This document shows, piece after piece, positions 39,690 through 49,453 of a stretch of 64,000 bases of DNA. Source of the DNA: Chloracidobacterium sp. N (GTDB taxonomy: Bacteria > Acidobacteriota > Blastocatellia > Chloracidobacteriales > Chloracidobacteriaceae); NCBI RefSeq assembly GCF_018304765.1, contig NZ_CP072642.1:355501-419500 (forward strand). The letters run 5' to 3'. The number at the start of each line of letters is the position of its first letter. Position 1 is the first letter of the stretch. The translations under genes were made by a program, and so were the position numbers. The notes under the pieces are model-generated. The model saw only the letters and a program-made list of their open reading frames with translations. It ran no database searches and was not told the DNA's origin.

Positions 39690-39697
39690 AGGCTTGT

Positions 39698-41875
39698 ATG
39701 TCGGCTCACCTGTCGTTGACCACGGCACTGCTGGAACTTCCAGCCTATCTGCGCGGTATTGGTGTCACGACGGCCGGAAAACTGGCGGCCGAGTTGGGAA
39801 GCGCCATTGGCAAGGTGTCACCGGCCGAAGTCACAGTGGAAGACCTGCTGCTGTACCTGCCGTTTCGCTACGAAGACCGCTCGCACCTGCCACAAATCTG
39901 CGACCTCGCTCCGGGAAAGTCCGCTTCGGTTCTCGTCGAAGTCAGCCTGGCGTCAAGTTACCCGATCCGGACCAGACAGGGTAAGCAACTCACCCTGTTT
40001 GAGGTCATTGGGTGGGACAGCACCGGGCGCATTCGCGCCTGCTGGTGGAATCAGCCCTATCTGCGGCAGGTTTTCCAGCCGGGCCGGCGGGTGGTGCTCT
40101 ACGGCGAATGGGAATTCTCAAGCCGGGCGCGATGCTACCAGGTGGAAAACCCTGACTACGAAGTGCTCAACGACGAAACGGACGACGACGTACCGGAAAC
40201 AATTCACGTCGGCCGGTGCGTGCCTGTTTACCGAAAGCTGGGAACCTTTCGCACCCGCGCGCTCCGGTCGCTCATCTTTCGCCTGCTTCAGGCTTTGCAT
40301 GACGTACCGGATGACGGCCTGCCGGATGAATTGCGTCATGACTGTGGGGGATTGCCACCGTTACCAACCAAGCTGGCGGCGCTGCGGGAAGTGCATTTCC
40401 CGGAAGCCACAGACCATCTGGAGTCCATCCAGGCGCGTCGTTCGCCGGCGCATGCCCGCCTGGCCCTCGAAGAATTTTTCCTGCTGACCCTGGCGCTGGC
40501 CAATCGTCGCCGTCAACGCGAGCAGGCCGGAGAAAAGGCCGGGATGCGTGTGACCTATGCCATCCGGGAACGCGCACGCCAAACCCTGCCCTTTCGTCTG
40601 ACCAACGCCCAGAAGCGCGTCATTCGGGAAATTGTCAGTGACCTGACCGGAACACGTCCGATGTCGCGGCTGTTGCAGGGGGATGTCGGGTCGGGCAAAA
40701 CCGTCGTGGCCCTGCAGGCGATGATTGTGGCCGTGGAAAACGGCTGGCAGGTGGCGCTCATGGCGCCGACTGAAATTCTGGTTGAGCAACACTGGCGTTC
40801 CATGACGCGCTGGCTTTCAGGCACATCCTACCGCCTTGCCGCCCTGACCGGACGCCTCAAGCCAAGCGAAAAGAAAGCCATCCGACAGGCGTTGGCCAAC
40901 CATGAAGTGGACATTGTCATTGGCACACAGGCGCTGATCCAGAATGACACTGCATTTGCACGCCTGGGACTGGTCATCATTGACGAACAGCACCGCTTTG
41001 GTGTGCTTCAGCGCGAACAGTTGCTGGCCCGGGGCATCTCCCCGGATGTACTGGTGATGACCGCCACGCCCATTCCGCGCAGCCTGGCCATGGCGCTCTA
41101 TGGCGACCTCGATGTGTCTGTCATTGATGAACTTCCGCCCGGACGGAAACCGGTGGTCACGGCCGTGCGCACCAACGAGCGGCGCAACCGCGTGTATGAC
41201 TTCATCCGCCAGGAATGCGCCGCCGGACGACAGGCGTACATTGTCTATCCGCTGGTTGAAGAATCGGAAAAACTCGATGTCGCGGCGGCCACTGCCGCCG
41301 CTGCCAAGCTCCAACAGGAGGTCTTTCCGACGTTGGTTGTCGGACTGCTTCACGGGCGGATGAAGTCCGAAGAAAAAGATGCCGTGATGCAGAAGTTTGT
41401 CGCAGGCGAAATCCACGTTCTCGTCACGACGACGGTCGTCGAAGTCGGCATTGATGTACCGAACGCCTCAGTCATGGTCATCGAACACCCGGAACGGTTT
41501 GGACTGGCGCAGCTTCATCAACTGCGGGGGCGGGTCGGGCGTGGTGCGGCCAAATCGTACTGCGTTCTGATGGCGCCGGATGGCATCTCGCCGGAAGCTC
41601 TGGAACGGCTGAACTTTTTTGCCCAGACGCCGGATGGTTTCGCCATTGCCGAAAAAGACCTCGCCTGGCGCGGGCCCGGCGAAATGCTGGGTTTGCGTCA
41701 ATCGGGTTTGCCGGTGTTTCGGGTGGGTGATCTCATCCGCGATGCCGACTGGTTGACACTTGCCCGTGAGGCTGCCTGGCGGGTCTGGCGCGAGCAGCCC
41801 AACGCACCCCAGACCCAACACTGGCTGGCCCGGGCGCAACGCATGTTTCCCATGGCGATGGGCGGTGTCCACTGA
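39698..41875 (+). CDS. recG: ATP-dependent DNA helicase RecG
   Basis: A 725-residue RecG, which regresses stalled forks and processes branched DNA. The N-terminal wedge/OB part is visible (DLLLYLPFRYEDRS; SYPIRTRQGKQLTLFEVIGWD). The helicase motor has LLQGDVGSGKTVVALQAM, IIDEQHRFGVLQREQL (DEQH box), VMTATPIPRSLAMALYGDLDVSVIDELPPGRKP, VGLLHGRMKSEEKD, and VEVGIDVPNASVMVIEHPERFGLAQLHQLRGRVGRG. The C-terminal region includes FAIAEKDLAWRGPGEMLGLRQSG. A TTG four codons upstream opens the frame, but the ATG has an ideal GGAGG, so it is preferred. Confidence 0.97.
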   Translation: MSAHLSLTTALLELPAYLRGIGVTTAGKLAAELGSAIGKVSPAEVTVEDLLLYLPFRYEDRSHLPQICDLAPGKSASVLVEVSLASSYPIRTRQGKQLTLFEVIGWDSTGRIRACWWNQPYLRQVFQPGRRVVLYGEWEFSSRARCYQVENPDYEVLNDETDDDVPETIHVGRCVPVYRKLGTFRTRALRSLIFRLLQALHDVPDDGLPDELRHDCGGLPPLPTKLAALREVHFPEATDHLESIQARRSPAHARLALEEFFLLTLALANRRRQREQAGEKAGMRVTYAIRERARQTLPFRLTNAQKRVIREIVSDLTGTRPMSRLLQGDVGSGKTVVALQAMIVAVENGWQVALMAPTEILVEQHWRSMTRWLSGTSYRLAALTGRLKPSEKKAIRQALANHEVDIVIGTQALIQNDTAFARLGLVIIDEQHRFGVLQREQLLARGISPDVLVMTATPIPRSLAMALYGDLDVSVIDELPPGRKPVVTAVRTNERRNRVYDFIRQECAAGRQAYIVYPLVEESEKLDVAAATAAAAKLQQEVFPTLVVGLLHGRMKSEEKDAVMQKFVAGEIHVLVTTTVVEVGIDVPNASVMVIEHPERFGLAQLHQLRGRVGRGAAKSYCVLMAPDGISPEALERLNFFAQTPDGFAIAEKDLAWRGPGEMLGLRQSGLPVFRVGDLIRDADWLTLAREAAWRVWREQPNAPQTQHWLARAQRMFPMAMGGVH

Positions 41876-41935
41876 TGCTACCCATTTATTTCTGATGCGC
41901 CATAACGCACCCAAATCAAAGGAAGGAAAACCGAC

Positions 41936-42829
41936 TTGCTCATCCTGCACAAACTCCACGGACTGGGAAACGACTTTCTCGTTTTCCCGCTTGGCCAGCC
42001 GGCCGCGGATACTTTTTTGAAGCATCTGGAAGTTTTTGTGCCAAAGCTGTGTCACCGACACCAGGGAATCGGCGCAGATGGTGTCATCGGTATTGAAGCC
42101 CTGACTTCGGATGATGCTGATTATCGCATGGTGCTCTGGAATGCCGACGGATCGCGGGCGGAAATGTCCGGTAACGGACTGCGTTGCGTTGCAGCTTGCA
42201 TCCGGCGCGTCACAAACTGGGAGAAGCGCGAGTTGCGCGTCATGACCGATATTGGCGTACGCGTTGTCCGTTTTCTCGCTGCCGAAGGACTTGAAACCCG
42301 CTGTGCCATTCAGATGGGAATGCCGGTGTTTGACCCCGGGCGAATTCCTTTCCGGGCAGAGCCGGCACTTCATCCGCCGTTGGTGGATGTCGCTTTGGAT
42401 GTGGGGGAAGAGACGGTGCGGGCCACGGTTCTGTCCATGGGCAATCCGCACTGCACGTTGTTTGTTTCCAGCCTCGATACCGCGCCGGTTGAGTTGCTGG
42501 GTCCACAGCTTGAACGGCATCCGGCCTTTCCAAACCGGACGAATGTCGAGTTCGTGCAGGTGCTTGACCGGCACACGTTGGAAGCCCGTTTCTGGGAACG
42601 GGGTGTCGGGCGCACGGCTGCCTCGGGAACCGGGGCCTGTGCAGCGGCGGTTGCGGCAATGCTGAAACACCTGGTCGAGCGGCAGGTGACGGTGGCGACA
42701 GAACAGGGCAGCCTCGAAGTCGCCTGGGATGCGTTCAGTGGAGAAGTCACGCTGACCGGAAGCGCACATTACATCGGACAGGTCGCCTGGGCGCTGCCTG
42801 ATCTCGATGCGTCAGCCGCCGATGCGTAA
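41936..42829 (+). CDS. dapF: Diaminopimelate epimerase
   Basis: A 297-residue DapF, which turns LL- into meso-diaminopimelate for lysine and peptidoglycan. Both catalytic cysteines are present: NADGSRAEMSGNGLRCVAAC and RTAASGTGACAAAVAA. MGNPHCTLFV is also typical. The start is TTG (MLILHKLHGLGNDFLVF matches the family N terminus), with GGAAGG just upstream; the nearest ATG is in another frame. It lies 60 bp after recG and is probably in the same transcript. Confidence 0.95.
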   Translation: MLILHKLHGLGNDFLVFPLGQPAADTFLKHLEVFVPKLCHRHQGIGADGVIGIEALTSDDADYRMVLWNADGSRAEMSGNGLRCVAACIRRVTNWEKRELRVMTDIGVRVVRFLAAEGLETRCAIQMGMPVFDPGRIPFRAEPALHPPLVDVALDVGEETVRATVLSMGNPHCTLFVSSLDTAPVELLGPQLERHPAFPNRTNVEFVQVLDRHTLEARFWERGVGRTAASGTGACAAAVAAMLKHLVERQVTVATEQGSLEVAWDAFSGEVTLTGSAHYIGQVAWALPDLDASAADA

Positions 42830-42900
42830 ACGAACCTGGCAGGTCCGGCAGGCTGTTCGGTACACTGGAAGAAAGGTGAGAAAGTGTACGTTTTGAAGCC

Positions 42901-44094
42901 ATGACATGCAACGTTGCCATTGTTGGTGCAGGTCCGGCCGGCTCGATGTTGGCCCATCGGCTGGTGCAGGCGGGTGCGCGGGTGCGGCTGTACGATGCCC
43001 ACGGCGGCCCGTGGGAAAAACCCTGCGGCGGCGGTCTGACAGCCAAGGCATTGCGCCAGTTTGGTTTCCTGGCCGGGCAGGCAGACCGTTTTCCACGTCA
43101 GGACATTCAGGAAATTGAGATCATTTCGGCCGGCGGACGGAGTGTGACCTTTCCCTTGGGCGACGCCCCGTTTCAGATTTTTTCGCGCCGGAATCTGAAT
43201 GGTCTCCTGTTGGCGCGGGCAACGGAAGCCGGAGCGGATTTCATTCCGCTGCGGGTGACAAACCTGCGTCGGGAAGTGCGTACCTGGCAGGTCGCGGCTG
43301 GCCGCGACCGCTGGAAGGCGGATTTCGTCGTGGGAGCGGATGGTTGTACGAGCTTCGTACGGCGTGCACTCGGACGGCGTCTGCCCGACGCCGACCAGGC
43401 CATGTGCTGTGGGTATTACGTCCCGGCAACCGGCGTCCCGCGCGCGGTGGTGGCCTTTCCACGCCATTTCACCGGTTACGTCTGGGCTTTTCCGCGCCCT
43501 GACCACATTTCCTACGGCATCATCAATCAGTGTGGCGAGTATCCGCTGCCGAAGCTCTGGGAGGAACTCGATGCCTTTGTCCGCTGGCATCGGCAGGGCG
43601 AGTTGCCGCGCGAACGGGTCCGGTATGCGGCGCGGGTCCCGATGTTGCGGCGCGCGTCATGGAAGACGAATCGGGTGGTTGGCGATGGCTGGGCACTCGT
43701 GGGGGATGCGGCCGGCTTTGTGGACCCGATTACAGGTGAGGGTATTTTCTACGCCCTGCATTCGGCGGAGTTGCTTGGGCAATCCCTCATTGCCGGGGAG
43801 GCTATGAGTTATGAGCAGCGGTGGCGGAAGGCGTTTGAAGCTGACCTGACGGAGGCTTCACGTCGGCTGCCGAAGTTTTACCGTGGCTCGATGCTGGGCG
43901 CGTCCGTCATTGACCGGGTGCTTCAGCTTTCGACGCTGCACGGCGGTGTCGTCAGCATCATGCAGCAGGCGCTGGCCGGTGACGTGGACTATGTAACCTT
44001 GAAGGGGCGTGTATTGCGCAGTTTCGTGGCACCTTCTGCCTGGCGCGCCCCGAAGCTGACCCTGCACACGGTGGATTATCCACGGGCGGCCTGA
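42901..44094 (+). CDS. Geranylgeranyl reductase family FAD-dependent oxidoreductase
   Basis: A 397-residue flavoprotein. VAIVGAGPAGSMLAHRLVQAGARVRLYD is the FAD-binding Rossmann motif. EKPCGGGLTAKALRQFG is the family's KPCGGG signature, and VGADGCTSFVRRAL and LVGDAAGFVDPITGEGIFYAL bind FAD. The family saturates isoprenoid chains: BchP/ChlP for (bacterio)chlorophyll, or menaquinone and lipid side chains. In a phototroph it could be BchP, but other members fit equally. No pigment genes are nearby. It begins 71 bp after dapF. Confidence 0.82.
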   Translation: MTCNVAIVGAGPAGSMLAHRLVQAGARVRLYDAHGGPWEKPCGGGLTAKALRQFGFLAGQADRFPRQDIQEIEIISAGGRSVTFPLGDAPFQIFSRRNLNGLLLARATEAGADFIPLRVTNLRREVRTWQVAAGRDRWKADFVVGADGCTSFVRRALGRRLPDADQAMCCGYYVPATGVPRAVVAFPRHFTGYVWAFPRPDHISYGIINQCGEYPLPKLWEELDAFVRWHRQGELPRERVRYAARVPMLRRASWKTNRVVGDGWALVGDAAGFVDPITGEGIFYALHSAELLGQSLIAGEAMSYEQRWRKAFEADLTEASRRLPKFYRGSMLGASVIDRVLQLSTLHGGVVSIMQQALAGDVDYVTLKGRVLRSFVAPSAWRAPKLTLHTVDYPRAA

Positions 44095-44239
44095 AGCGCC
44101 TTTCCGGCACAACGTGACCAATGCCTGTACGGTATCGCGGCGCTGGGGCTTGTACCGTCCAATATCTTTCCAAAGGTTATCTTCAGATATTCAGGTTTAT
44201 CGGCTGCCTTTTGTTAGCCACTCTCTGACAGGGATAAGT

Positions 44240-44569
44240 ATGACGACTCGAATGGAAATTACACGTGAAGTGGTAAAAAGATGCAAAAAGGCACTCGAAA
44301 GTCACTATGGCCCTCAGCTCAGGGGTTTGATTCTGTATGGGTCCGCAGCCCGCAACCAGGCTGACTCAATGAGTGACATTGATTTGCTTGTCCTGCTGAG
44401 CCAACCCTTCGACTATTTTTCAGAACTTCGTCAAGTTATAGACATGCTGTATCCCATTCAGATGGAATCAGAGCAACTCATCTCTGCCCGGACTGTTCCT
44501 CTGGATGAATTCGAGTGTGGAAGCATTCAACTCTACCGAAACGCAAAACGGGATGGGGTATTGGTATGA
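44240..44569 (+). CDS. MNT-type nucleotidyltransferase, antitoxin of a HEPN/MNT pair
   Basis: A 109-residue minimal nucleotidyltransferase. ILYGSAARNQADSMSDIDLLVLL is the GS-x9-DxD motif of MNT proteins. MntA-type members silence a HEPN RNase toxin by adding AMP to it. The frame opens 42 codons further upstream, but the chosen ATG follows GGGATAAG and fits the family size. The base composition is clearly AT-richer than its neighbours, suggesting transfer. The stop overlaps the next start (ATGA), the usual coupling of such pairs, but the HEPN partner is truncated. Confidence 0.8.
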   Translation: MTTRMEITREVVKRCKKALESHYGPQLRGLILYGSAARNQADSMSDIDLLVLLSQPFDYFSELRQVIDMLYPIQMESEQLISARTVPLDEFECGSIQLYRNAKRDGVLV

Positions 44570-44778
44570 CGCCAGCTTTCGGGGCAGAGGTTGCTGCCAA
44601 TCTTGAGAGGGCGGAACAATCCATCCGGGCAGCCAAAGAGGCTGGTTTCAGGTATGCGCGTCACCGGGAAGCGCCTCAAAAACACAGAAATGCGAGCTTG
44701 CAGACCTGCACGAGGCTATGCATGGGGAGTCAACCACGGAATGTTGGGAAGCAGGATAGACGGCTGGTAGGGGTGAGT

Positions 44779-44796
44779 GGGTGTGGACACACCCAA
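44779..44796. repeat. Perfect short inverted repeat
   Basis: TGGGTGTG and CACACCCA are separated by GA. It lies in the degenerate stretch after the HEPN remnant and six bases before the tRNA terminator hairpin. Confidence 0.5.
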
Positions 44797-44801
44797 AACA
44801 G

Positions 44802-44835
44802 CAAGACCCCGTTGGGCGCTCCCAAGGGGGTCTTG
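44802..44835 (-). terminator. Strong terminator after tRNA-Asn
   Basis: CAAGACCCC pairs with GGGGTCTTG, and inside it TTGGG pairs with CCCAA, giving a long two-part hairpin. On the minus strand CTGTTTTGGG follows. It lies about 30 bp beyond the tRNA 3' end. Confidence 0.7.
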
Positions 44836-44867
44836 TATGGCGTATGAACCGCCAGCGGTCTGAAAAG

Positions 44868-44942
<75 letters not shown>

Positions 44943-44993
44943 ATAGAAAGCAGTTTTTGTAGCGACCTCATCGCGGCTTGTCAATGCTTTTGT

Positions 44994-46052
44994 TCATCCC
45001 TCGCCAAAGAGCGGGGTCTGGGCGGTTTCGCCCCGAAAACGGTGCGCTACACCAAGGTGGGCGTAGGCCGCGCCCGTGACGACCCGACCGCGGGGCGTCC
45101 GGTTGAGAAAGCCAATCTGGAGCAGATACGGCTCGTAGATTTCCTCGATGGCGTCCTTTTCTTCGTTGATGGCGGCTGAAATCGTCCCCAGACCGACGGG
45201 GCCACCCTCGAACTTCTCGATGATGGTCAACAGCAGCTTGCGGTCAACTTCGTCCAGCCCAAACCGGTCCACTTCCAGACGGTCCAGCGCCTCGGCTGCC
45301 ACGTCCGCCGTGATGTGCCCATCGTAAATGACTTCGGCAATGTCCCGGACCCGCCGCAGCAGGCGGTTGGCGATCCGTGGTGTGCCACGCGCCCGGCGGG
45401 CGATTTCCGCCGCGCCGGCTTCGTCAATCGGCGTCTCCAGAATCCGGGCCGAACGCAGCACAATCTGCTGCAACTGCTCCGGCGTGTAAAAATCGAGGTG
45501 GAAGTTGATGCCGAAACGTCCCCGCAGCGGGGCCGTAATGAGACCGGCGCGGGTGGTCGCCCCGACGAGCGTAAAGCGCGGCAAATCCAGTTTGATGGAG
45601 CGGGCGGATGGCCCCTGTCCAATGACGATGTCGAGCTGAAAGTCCTCCATGGCCGGGTAGAGGATTTCCTCGATGGCCGGCGACAGGCGATGGATTTCGT
45701 CAATGAACAGCACATCCCCTTCCTGAAGGTTGGTCAGCAGCGCCGCCAGGTCACCGGACTTTTCAATGACGGGGCCGGCCGTGGATTTGATCTCGACGCC
45801 CATCTCCTGGGCCACAATCATTGCCAGAGTCGTTTTGCCCAGCCCCGGCGGGCCGCACAGGAGCAGGTGATCGAGCGGCTCGCCCCGCTGGCGGGCTGCC
45901 TGCAGAAAGACCGCCAGGTTGTCCGTGGCGCGGTTCTGCCCGATGTAGTCGCGCAGCAGGCGCGGACGCAGTGAAGACTCGAGGTTCCGTTCTTCACCGT
46001 CCGTTTCACCCGCAACGAGGCGCCGCATGGAGGTTCGGTCAGCAGACGACAT
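44994..46052 (-). CDS. ruvB: Holliday junction branch-migration helicase RuvB
   Basis: A 352-residue RuvB, the AAA+ motor of the RuvABC resolvasome. The N-terminal [15 protein letters not shown] is typical. Walker A is [14 protein letters not shown], Walker B is [10 protein letters not shown], and sensor I and the beta-hairpin region follow ([21 protein letters not shown]). [18 protein letters not shown] is sensor II. The C-terminal winged helix ends with [21 protein letters not shown]. The ATG start matches the family. ruvA and ruvC are not adjacent. Confidence 0.97.
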   Translation of the reverse strand: MSSADRTSMRRLVAGETDGEERNLESSLRPRLLRDYIGQNRATDNLAVFLQAARQRGEPLDHLLLCGPPGLGKTTLAMIVAQEMGVEIKSTAGPVIEKSGDLAALLTNLQEGDVLFIDEIHRLSPAIEEILYPAMEDFQLDIVIGQGPSARSIKLDLPRFTLVGATTRAGLITAPLRGRFGINFHLDFYTPEQLQQIVLRSARILETPIDEAGAAEIARRARGTPRIANRLLRRVRDIAEVIYDGHITADVAAEALDRLEVDRFGLDEVDRKLLLTIIEKFEGGPVGLGTISAAINEEKDAIEEIYEPYLLQIGFLNRTPRGRVVTGAAYAHLGVAHRFRGETAQTPLFGEG

Positions 46053-46106
46053 GACTTGGCGTGTCCATCACTGTCCTCTCATCATCCCTGGCGGCTGGCC
46101 TGGCGG

Positions 46107-47837
46107 CTAGTTCTTGAAGCTGTTTGTGGGGCGCAATGGCGATGGCGTCAACCGGCGCGCATTCTCCGCCAGGCTCCGTGACTGTGGGACTTCGGCAATG
46201 GCGCGTTTGACAACCGCTTCCTCACGGATAGTGACTTCCTGCGCCGTGTCGAAGCCGTAGGCCGCAGTCAGAATTTCGCGCCGGAGTTGCTGCCGCAAAA
46301 AGGCGTCATTGCCCGCAAGCGCCGTTGGCGCAATGCCGAATTCCTGGAGACGCGGTTGGGCAAAGGTCTTGAAGGCCGCCAGAAGCTGATCGGTGATGGG
46401 GTAGTCGCTGTCCTGGAGCGTGTGGTTGTAGTCCACGTCACGCGGCACACGGTACTGGGCAAAACCTTCAACCTGCCCGTTCGCCAGCAGGCGGCCGAAC
46501 AAAAAGGTCAGGCTCGTGAGCTGTCCCTGGGCGAGCGTGTAGGTTTCGCCTTTGACCTCGACATCCGGCGTGATGCCCAAACCGCCGTAAACAGTACGCT
46601 TGCCGTCAGTGAGGTATTTCGTCAGCCCATCCTTGCCCGTGGCTTCCGTGCGTGAGCGGCGGCGCTGATAGTCGTAGAGCGAAACATTGTCGTAGCGCCG
46701 CTGGATGAGGCGGCCCGTCGGGGTGTAATACTTGGCCGAAGTCAGGGTAAGGCCGTACCCGTCCGGCAGACGGTAGGGCGTCTGGACCAGGCCCTTGCCG
46801 AAGGTGGTCTCGCCAACGAGCAGTGCGCGGTCATGATCCTGAAGCGCACCGGCCAGGATTTCTGCGGCGCTGGCGCTGCCGCCGTTGATGAGCACCACCA
46901 GCGGAACGTCCTCCGGGTTGGGGTTGTTGGCCGTCAGGGCATTTTCGTAGGTCATACCGCGTGGCGTCCGCCCCCGGATGCTGACGATTTTCTGTCCCCG
47001 CTGGAGAAACAGCTCGGCAATGGCGCGGGCCGCATCCACCAAACCGCCGGGGTTGTCGCGCTGGTCGAAGACGATGGCTTTGGCACCCTGCACCTTGAGC
47101 TGGCGGACGGCGGCAGCGACTTCCTCACCACTGGCCTGCGCGAAGCCACGGCGGAAGGCCAGGTAGCCGACCTCCGGGGTCAGCATGAAGACGTTCGATA
47201 CCGAAGGTTGCCCTACGGAGTCGCGGACGATGCGCACTGTGATCGGTGACGATTCGCCGGGACGGTTGACCGTGACCGTAACGGCCGTGCTGCGCAGGCC
47301 CCGGAGCCGCGAGCGCACCTTGGAGACATCCCAGCCTTCGGTGGACTCGCCATCCACAGCAATGATCTCGTCGCCATAGCGCAGCCCGGCCCGGTAGGCC
47401 GGTGTGTCGGCAATCGGCGACCAGATATAGACCTTGTTGCCGTGCTGCGTGATGAGCGAGCCGATGCCGGAGTAGTTGGCCTGCTGCTGGCTGCGGAACT
47501 CATTGAATTCTTCGCGGGTGAAGAAGTTGGAGTGCGGGTCGAGCGTCCGCAGCATGCCGGTGGCGGCCGCATCGCAGAGCCGCTCGTGGTCAATCGGCCC
47601 GGCATAGTGTTCCTCGGCCAGCGTCAGGGCTTCGACGTAGGCCGTGGTCACGTCCTTACCCTTCCACGCATCGCCTGGTTCCGGGCCAAGTCCAAACTCG
47701 ACTTCCTGGGCCTGGACGAGGCCGCGTCCGCTTCCCCCGACAAGCACCGGGAATCCGGTGAGACACGTGACACAAACCAAACTCATGACACCGGCAGCCA
47801 ACCGCGATGGGGTGCGAGGAACAAACTTCATAGGCAT
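46107..47837 (-). CDS. C-terminal processing peptidase (S41A, CtpA/Prc-like)
   Basis: A 576-residue exported protease. A signal peptide-like segment (AAGVMSLVCVTCLTGFPVLVGG) is near the N terminus. A PDZ domain lies around 110-200 (GIGSLITQHGNKVYIWSPIADTPAYRAGLRYGDEIIAVDG). The S41 core has LINGGSASAAEILAGALQDHDRALLVGETTFGKG with the catalytic Ser-Lys dyad. A C-terminal helical region of about 140 residues follows. Such proteases cut penicillin-binding proteins, lipoproteins or photosystem D1. A second ATG two codons on (MKFVPR) is an equal start candidate. The upstream frame extends further but lacks supporting signals. Confidence 0.92.
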   Translation of the reverse strand: MPMKFVPRTPSRLAAGVMSLVCVTCLTGFPVLVGGSGRGLVQAQEVEFGLGPEPGDAWKGKDVTTAYVEALTLAEEHYAGPIDHERLCDAAATGMLRTLDPHSNFFTREEFNEFRSQQQANYSGIGSLITQHGNKVYIWSPIADTPAYRAGLRYGDEIIAVDGESTEGWDVSKVRSRLRGLRSTAVTVTVNRPGESSPITVRIVRDSVGQPSVSNVFMLTPEVGYLAFRRGFAQASGEEVAAAVRQLKVQGAKAIVFDQRDNPGGLVDAARAIAELFLQRGQKIVSIRGRTPRGMTYENALTANNPNPEDVPLVVLINGGSASAAEILAGALQDHDRALLVGETTFGKGLVQTPYRLPDGYGLTLTSAKYYTPTGRLIQRRYDNVSLYDYQRRRSRTEATGKDGLTKYLTDGKRTVYGGLGITPDVEVKGETYTLAQGQLTSLTFLFGRLLANGQVEGFAQYRVPRDVDYNHTLQDSDYPITDQLLAAFKTFAQPRLQEFGIAPTALAGNDAFLRQQLRREILTAAYGFDTAQEVTIREEAVVKRAIAEVPQSRSLAENARRLTPSPLRPTNSFKN

Positions 47838-47908
47838 ATCTGGGATGGGTAAAGTTGAGGAGAAACGACCCGCAAGCCAGCGGCAGGTCGTCAGGCAAAC
47901 CGCTGCCC

Positions 47909-47937
47909 ATTGTTGGACGTTACTCGCCACGGGTCAA
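47909..47937 (-). promoter_or_regulatory. Probable sigma-70 promoter of the processing peptidase gene
   Basis: On the minus strand TTGACC and AACAAT are separated by 17 bp. The hexamers match five and four consensus bases. It is 72 bp before the ATG. Confidence 0.5.
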
Positions 47938-47970
47938 GCCCTGGCTGGAAGTTGCTGACCCGAACGGTCA

Positions 47971-47998
47971 TTGAAAAGCCTGCCCTACGCGCTATAGT
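47971..47998 (+). promoter_or_regulatory. Probable sigma-70 promoter of miaB
   Basis: TTGAAA and TATAGT are spaced by 16 bp, 40 bp before the miaB ATG. The -10 matches five of six consensus bases. It diverges from the peptidase promoter, with the -35 boxes 33 bp apart. Confidence 0.6.
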
Positions 47999-48038
47999 CA
48001 AACCTTATCCGTGCTGCCAAGGGTAGGTCGTTCGTCTT

Positions 48039-49382
48039 ATGCAAGCTTGCGTCATCACGCTTGGGTGTCAGATGAATGAGTATGACACCCATGCCATTCA
48101 GTCCCAGTTGGCCGGGGTGGGCTACTCGTTTGTGGACAACATTCACGAGGCCGACCTGGTGCTGCTCAACACCTGCGCCGTACGTGGCAAGCCGGTCGAG
48201 AAAGCCCGCTCCCTGCTCGGTGCACTGCGCAAGGAGAAAAAGCGCCGGACGGTGACGGTGGCACTGATGGGATGCCTGGCTCAGTTGCCCGAAGGACAGG
48301 CAATGGGGGCCAAGTTCGGCGTGGACATCATGCTCGGACCCGGCGCCCTGACCGATCTCATCCCTGCACTCCGCCAGGGCAGGTTTCAAAGCTTTGCCTT
48401 CCGGGATGAACTGCGTGATTACGCGCCGCCGCCGCCAAAAGGCGCCCTTTCCGCCCACGTGGCCATCACGCGCGGCTGCAACCACAAGTGCACCTACTGT
48501 ATCGTCCCGACCACCCGCGGCCCGGAAGTGTCGCGGCCGGCAGCGGATATTCTGCGGGAAGTCGAAGCCCTGCGGGAGGCCGGCGTGGTGGAAGTCAGCC
48601 TGCTGGGGCAGAACGTCAACAGCTACGGGCTGGAGCCGGGGCTGGGCCCGCACCGCAGGCTGCTGCCGGGCTTTCCTTCCTTTGCCGAGTTGCTGCGGAT
48701 GGTCGGGCAGGTTGGCATTCCACGGGTGCGTTTCATCACCAGCCATCCCATCAACTTCACGGACGACATCATTGCCGCCATTGCGGAGACGCCTGCGGTG
48801 TGCCAGTACATTCACCTGCCGGTGCAGGCTGGCTCAAACCGGACCCTGCGCCGGATGGCGCGGGAGTACACGCGCGAGTATTACCTCGAACGCATTGCCG
48901 CGATTCGGTCACGGCTGCCGGAAGCCACGCTTTCAACCGACATCATCTGCGGTTTTCCAGGCGAAACGGAAGCCGATTTTGAAGAAACCCTGACCCTCTA
49001 TGACGCGGTGCAGTTCGATATGGCGTTTATGTTCGTTTACTCCGAACGGGAGGGAACGCCGGCCGCCACGCACTTTGACGACATTCCGCATGGGGTCAAG
49101 GTGGCGCGGCTGATGCGGCTCATCGAGCGCCAGAAGCACTGGAGTTGGCTCAACTACCGGCGGTGGGTGGGACGCCAGGCCGAGGTGCTCGTCAAGGGGC
49201 CGGCCCACGATGGGGATTTGATGCAGGGCCACACCCGTGGGAACCATACCGTTCTCGTGCCCCGGACCGTTGCACCCAAACCCGGTCTCTACACCGTCAA
49301 TATCGCACACGCCACGCCGCACCTGCTCTACGCCGAAGGCGCCGCTTTGCCGGAAGACCGCCCGGTCGCCACGGCGGCATAG
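48039..49382 (+). CDS. miaB: tRNA-2-methylthio-N6-dimethylallyladenosine synthase
   Basis: A 447-residue radical-SAM methylthiotransferase that modifies A37 of tRNAs reading U-starting codons. The N-terminal Fe-S domain has cysteines in [16 protein letters not shown] and LMGCLAQ. The radical-SAM cluster motif is [56 protein letters not shown] and [14 protein letters not shown] are all typical of MiaB. A TRAM domain fills the last 70 residues. The features favour MiaB over MtaB or RimO. It leads a plus-strand run to 53.9 kb. Confidence 0.95.
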   Translation: MQACVITLGCQMNEYDTHAIQSQLAGVGYSFVDNIHEADLVLLNTCAVRGKPVEKARSLLGALRKEKKRRTVTVALMGCLAQLPEGQAMGAKFGVDIMLGPGALTDLIPALRQGRFQSFAFRDELRDYAPPPPKGALSAHVAITRGCNHKCTYCIVPTTRGPEVSRPAADILREVEALREAGVVEVSLLGQNVNSYGLEPGLGPHRRLLPGFPSFAELLRMVGQVGIPRVRFITSHPINFTDDIIAAIAETPAVCQYIHLPVQAGSNRTLRRMAREYTREYYLERIAAIRSRLPEATLSTDIICGFPGETEADFEETLTLYDAVQFDMAFMFVYSEREGTPAATHFDDIPHGVKVARLMRLIERQKHWSWLNYRRWVGRQAEVLVKGPAHDGDLMQGHTRGNHTVLVPRTVAPKPGLYTVNIAHATPHLLYAEGAALPEDRPVATAA

Positions 49383-49453
49383 CCCCACGGGGTGACGAAA
49401 AGGGAAGGCGTGTCTTGGCAGTCCCCGCTTGGCAGTCCCCGTAGGATACGACG

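Larger units (their letters stand above)
44566..44847 (+). pseudogene. Truncated HEPN-domain toxin remnant
   Basis: The frame starts with ATGA overlapping the MNT stop and reads MTPAFGAEVAANLERAEQSIRAAKEAG, like the first helix of HEPN-domain proteins. After about 27 residues the likeness ends. The rest is low-quality sequence that runs through an inverted repeat and a terminator hairpin, so it is not protein-like. The HEPN active-site Arg-x4-6-His is not found in this or the other two frames I checked. I infer that an original toxin gene of about 130 codons was mostly deleted, leaving the antitoxin. Confidence 0.55.
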
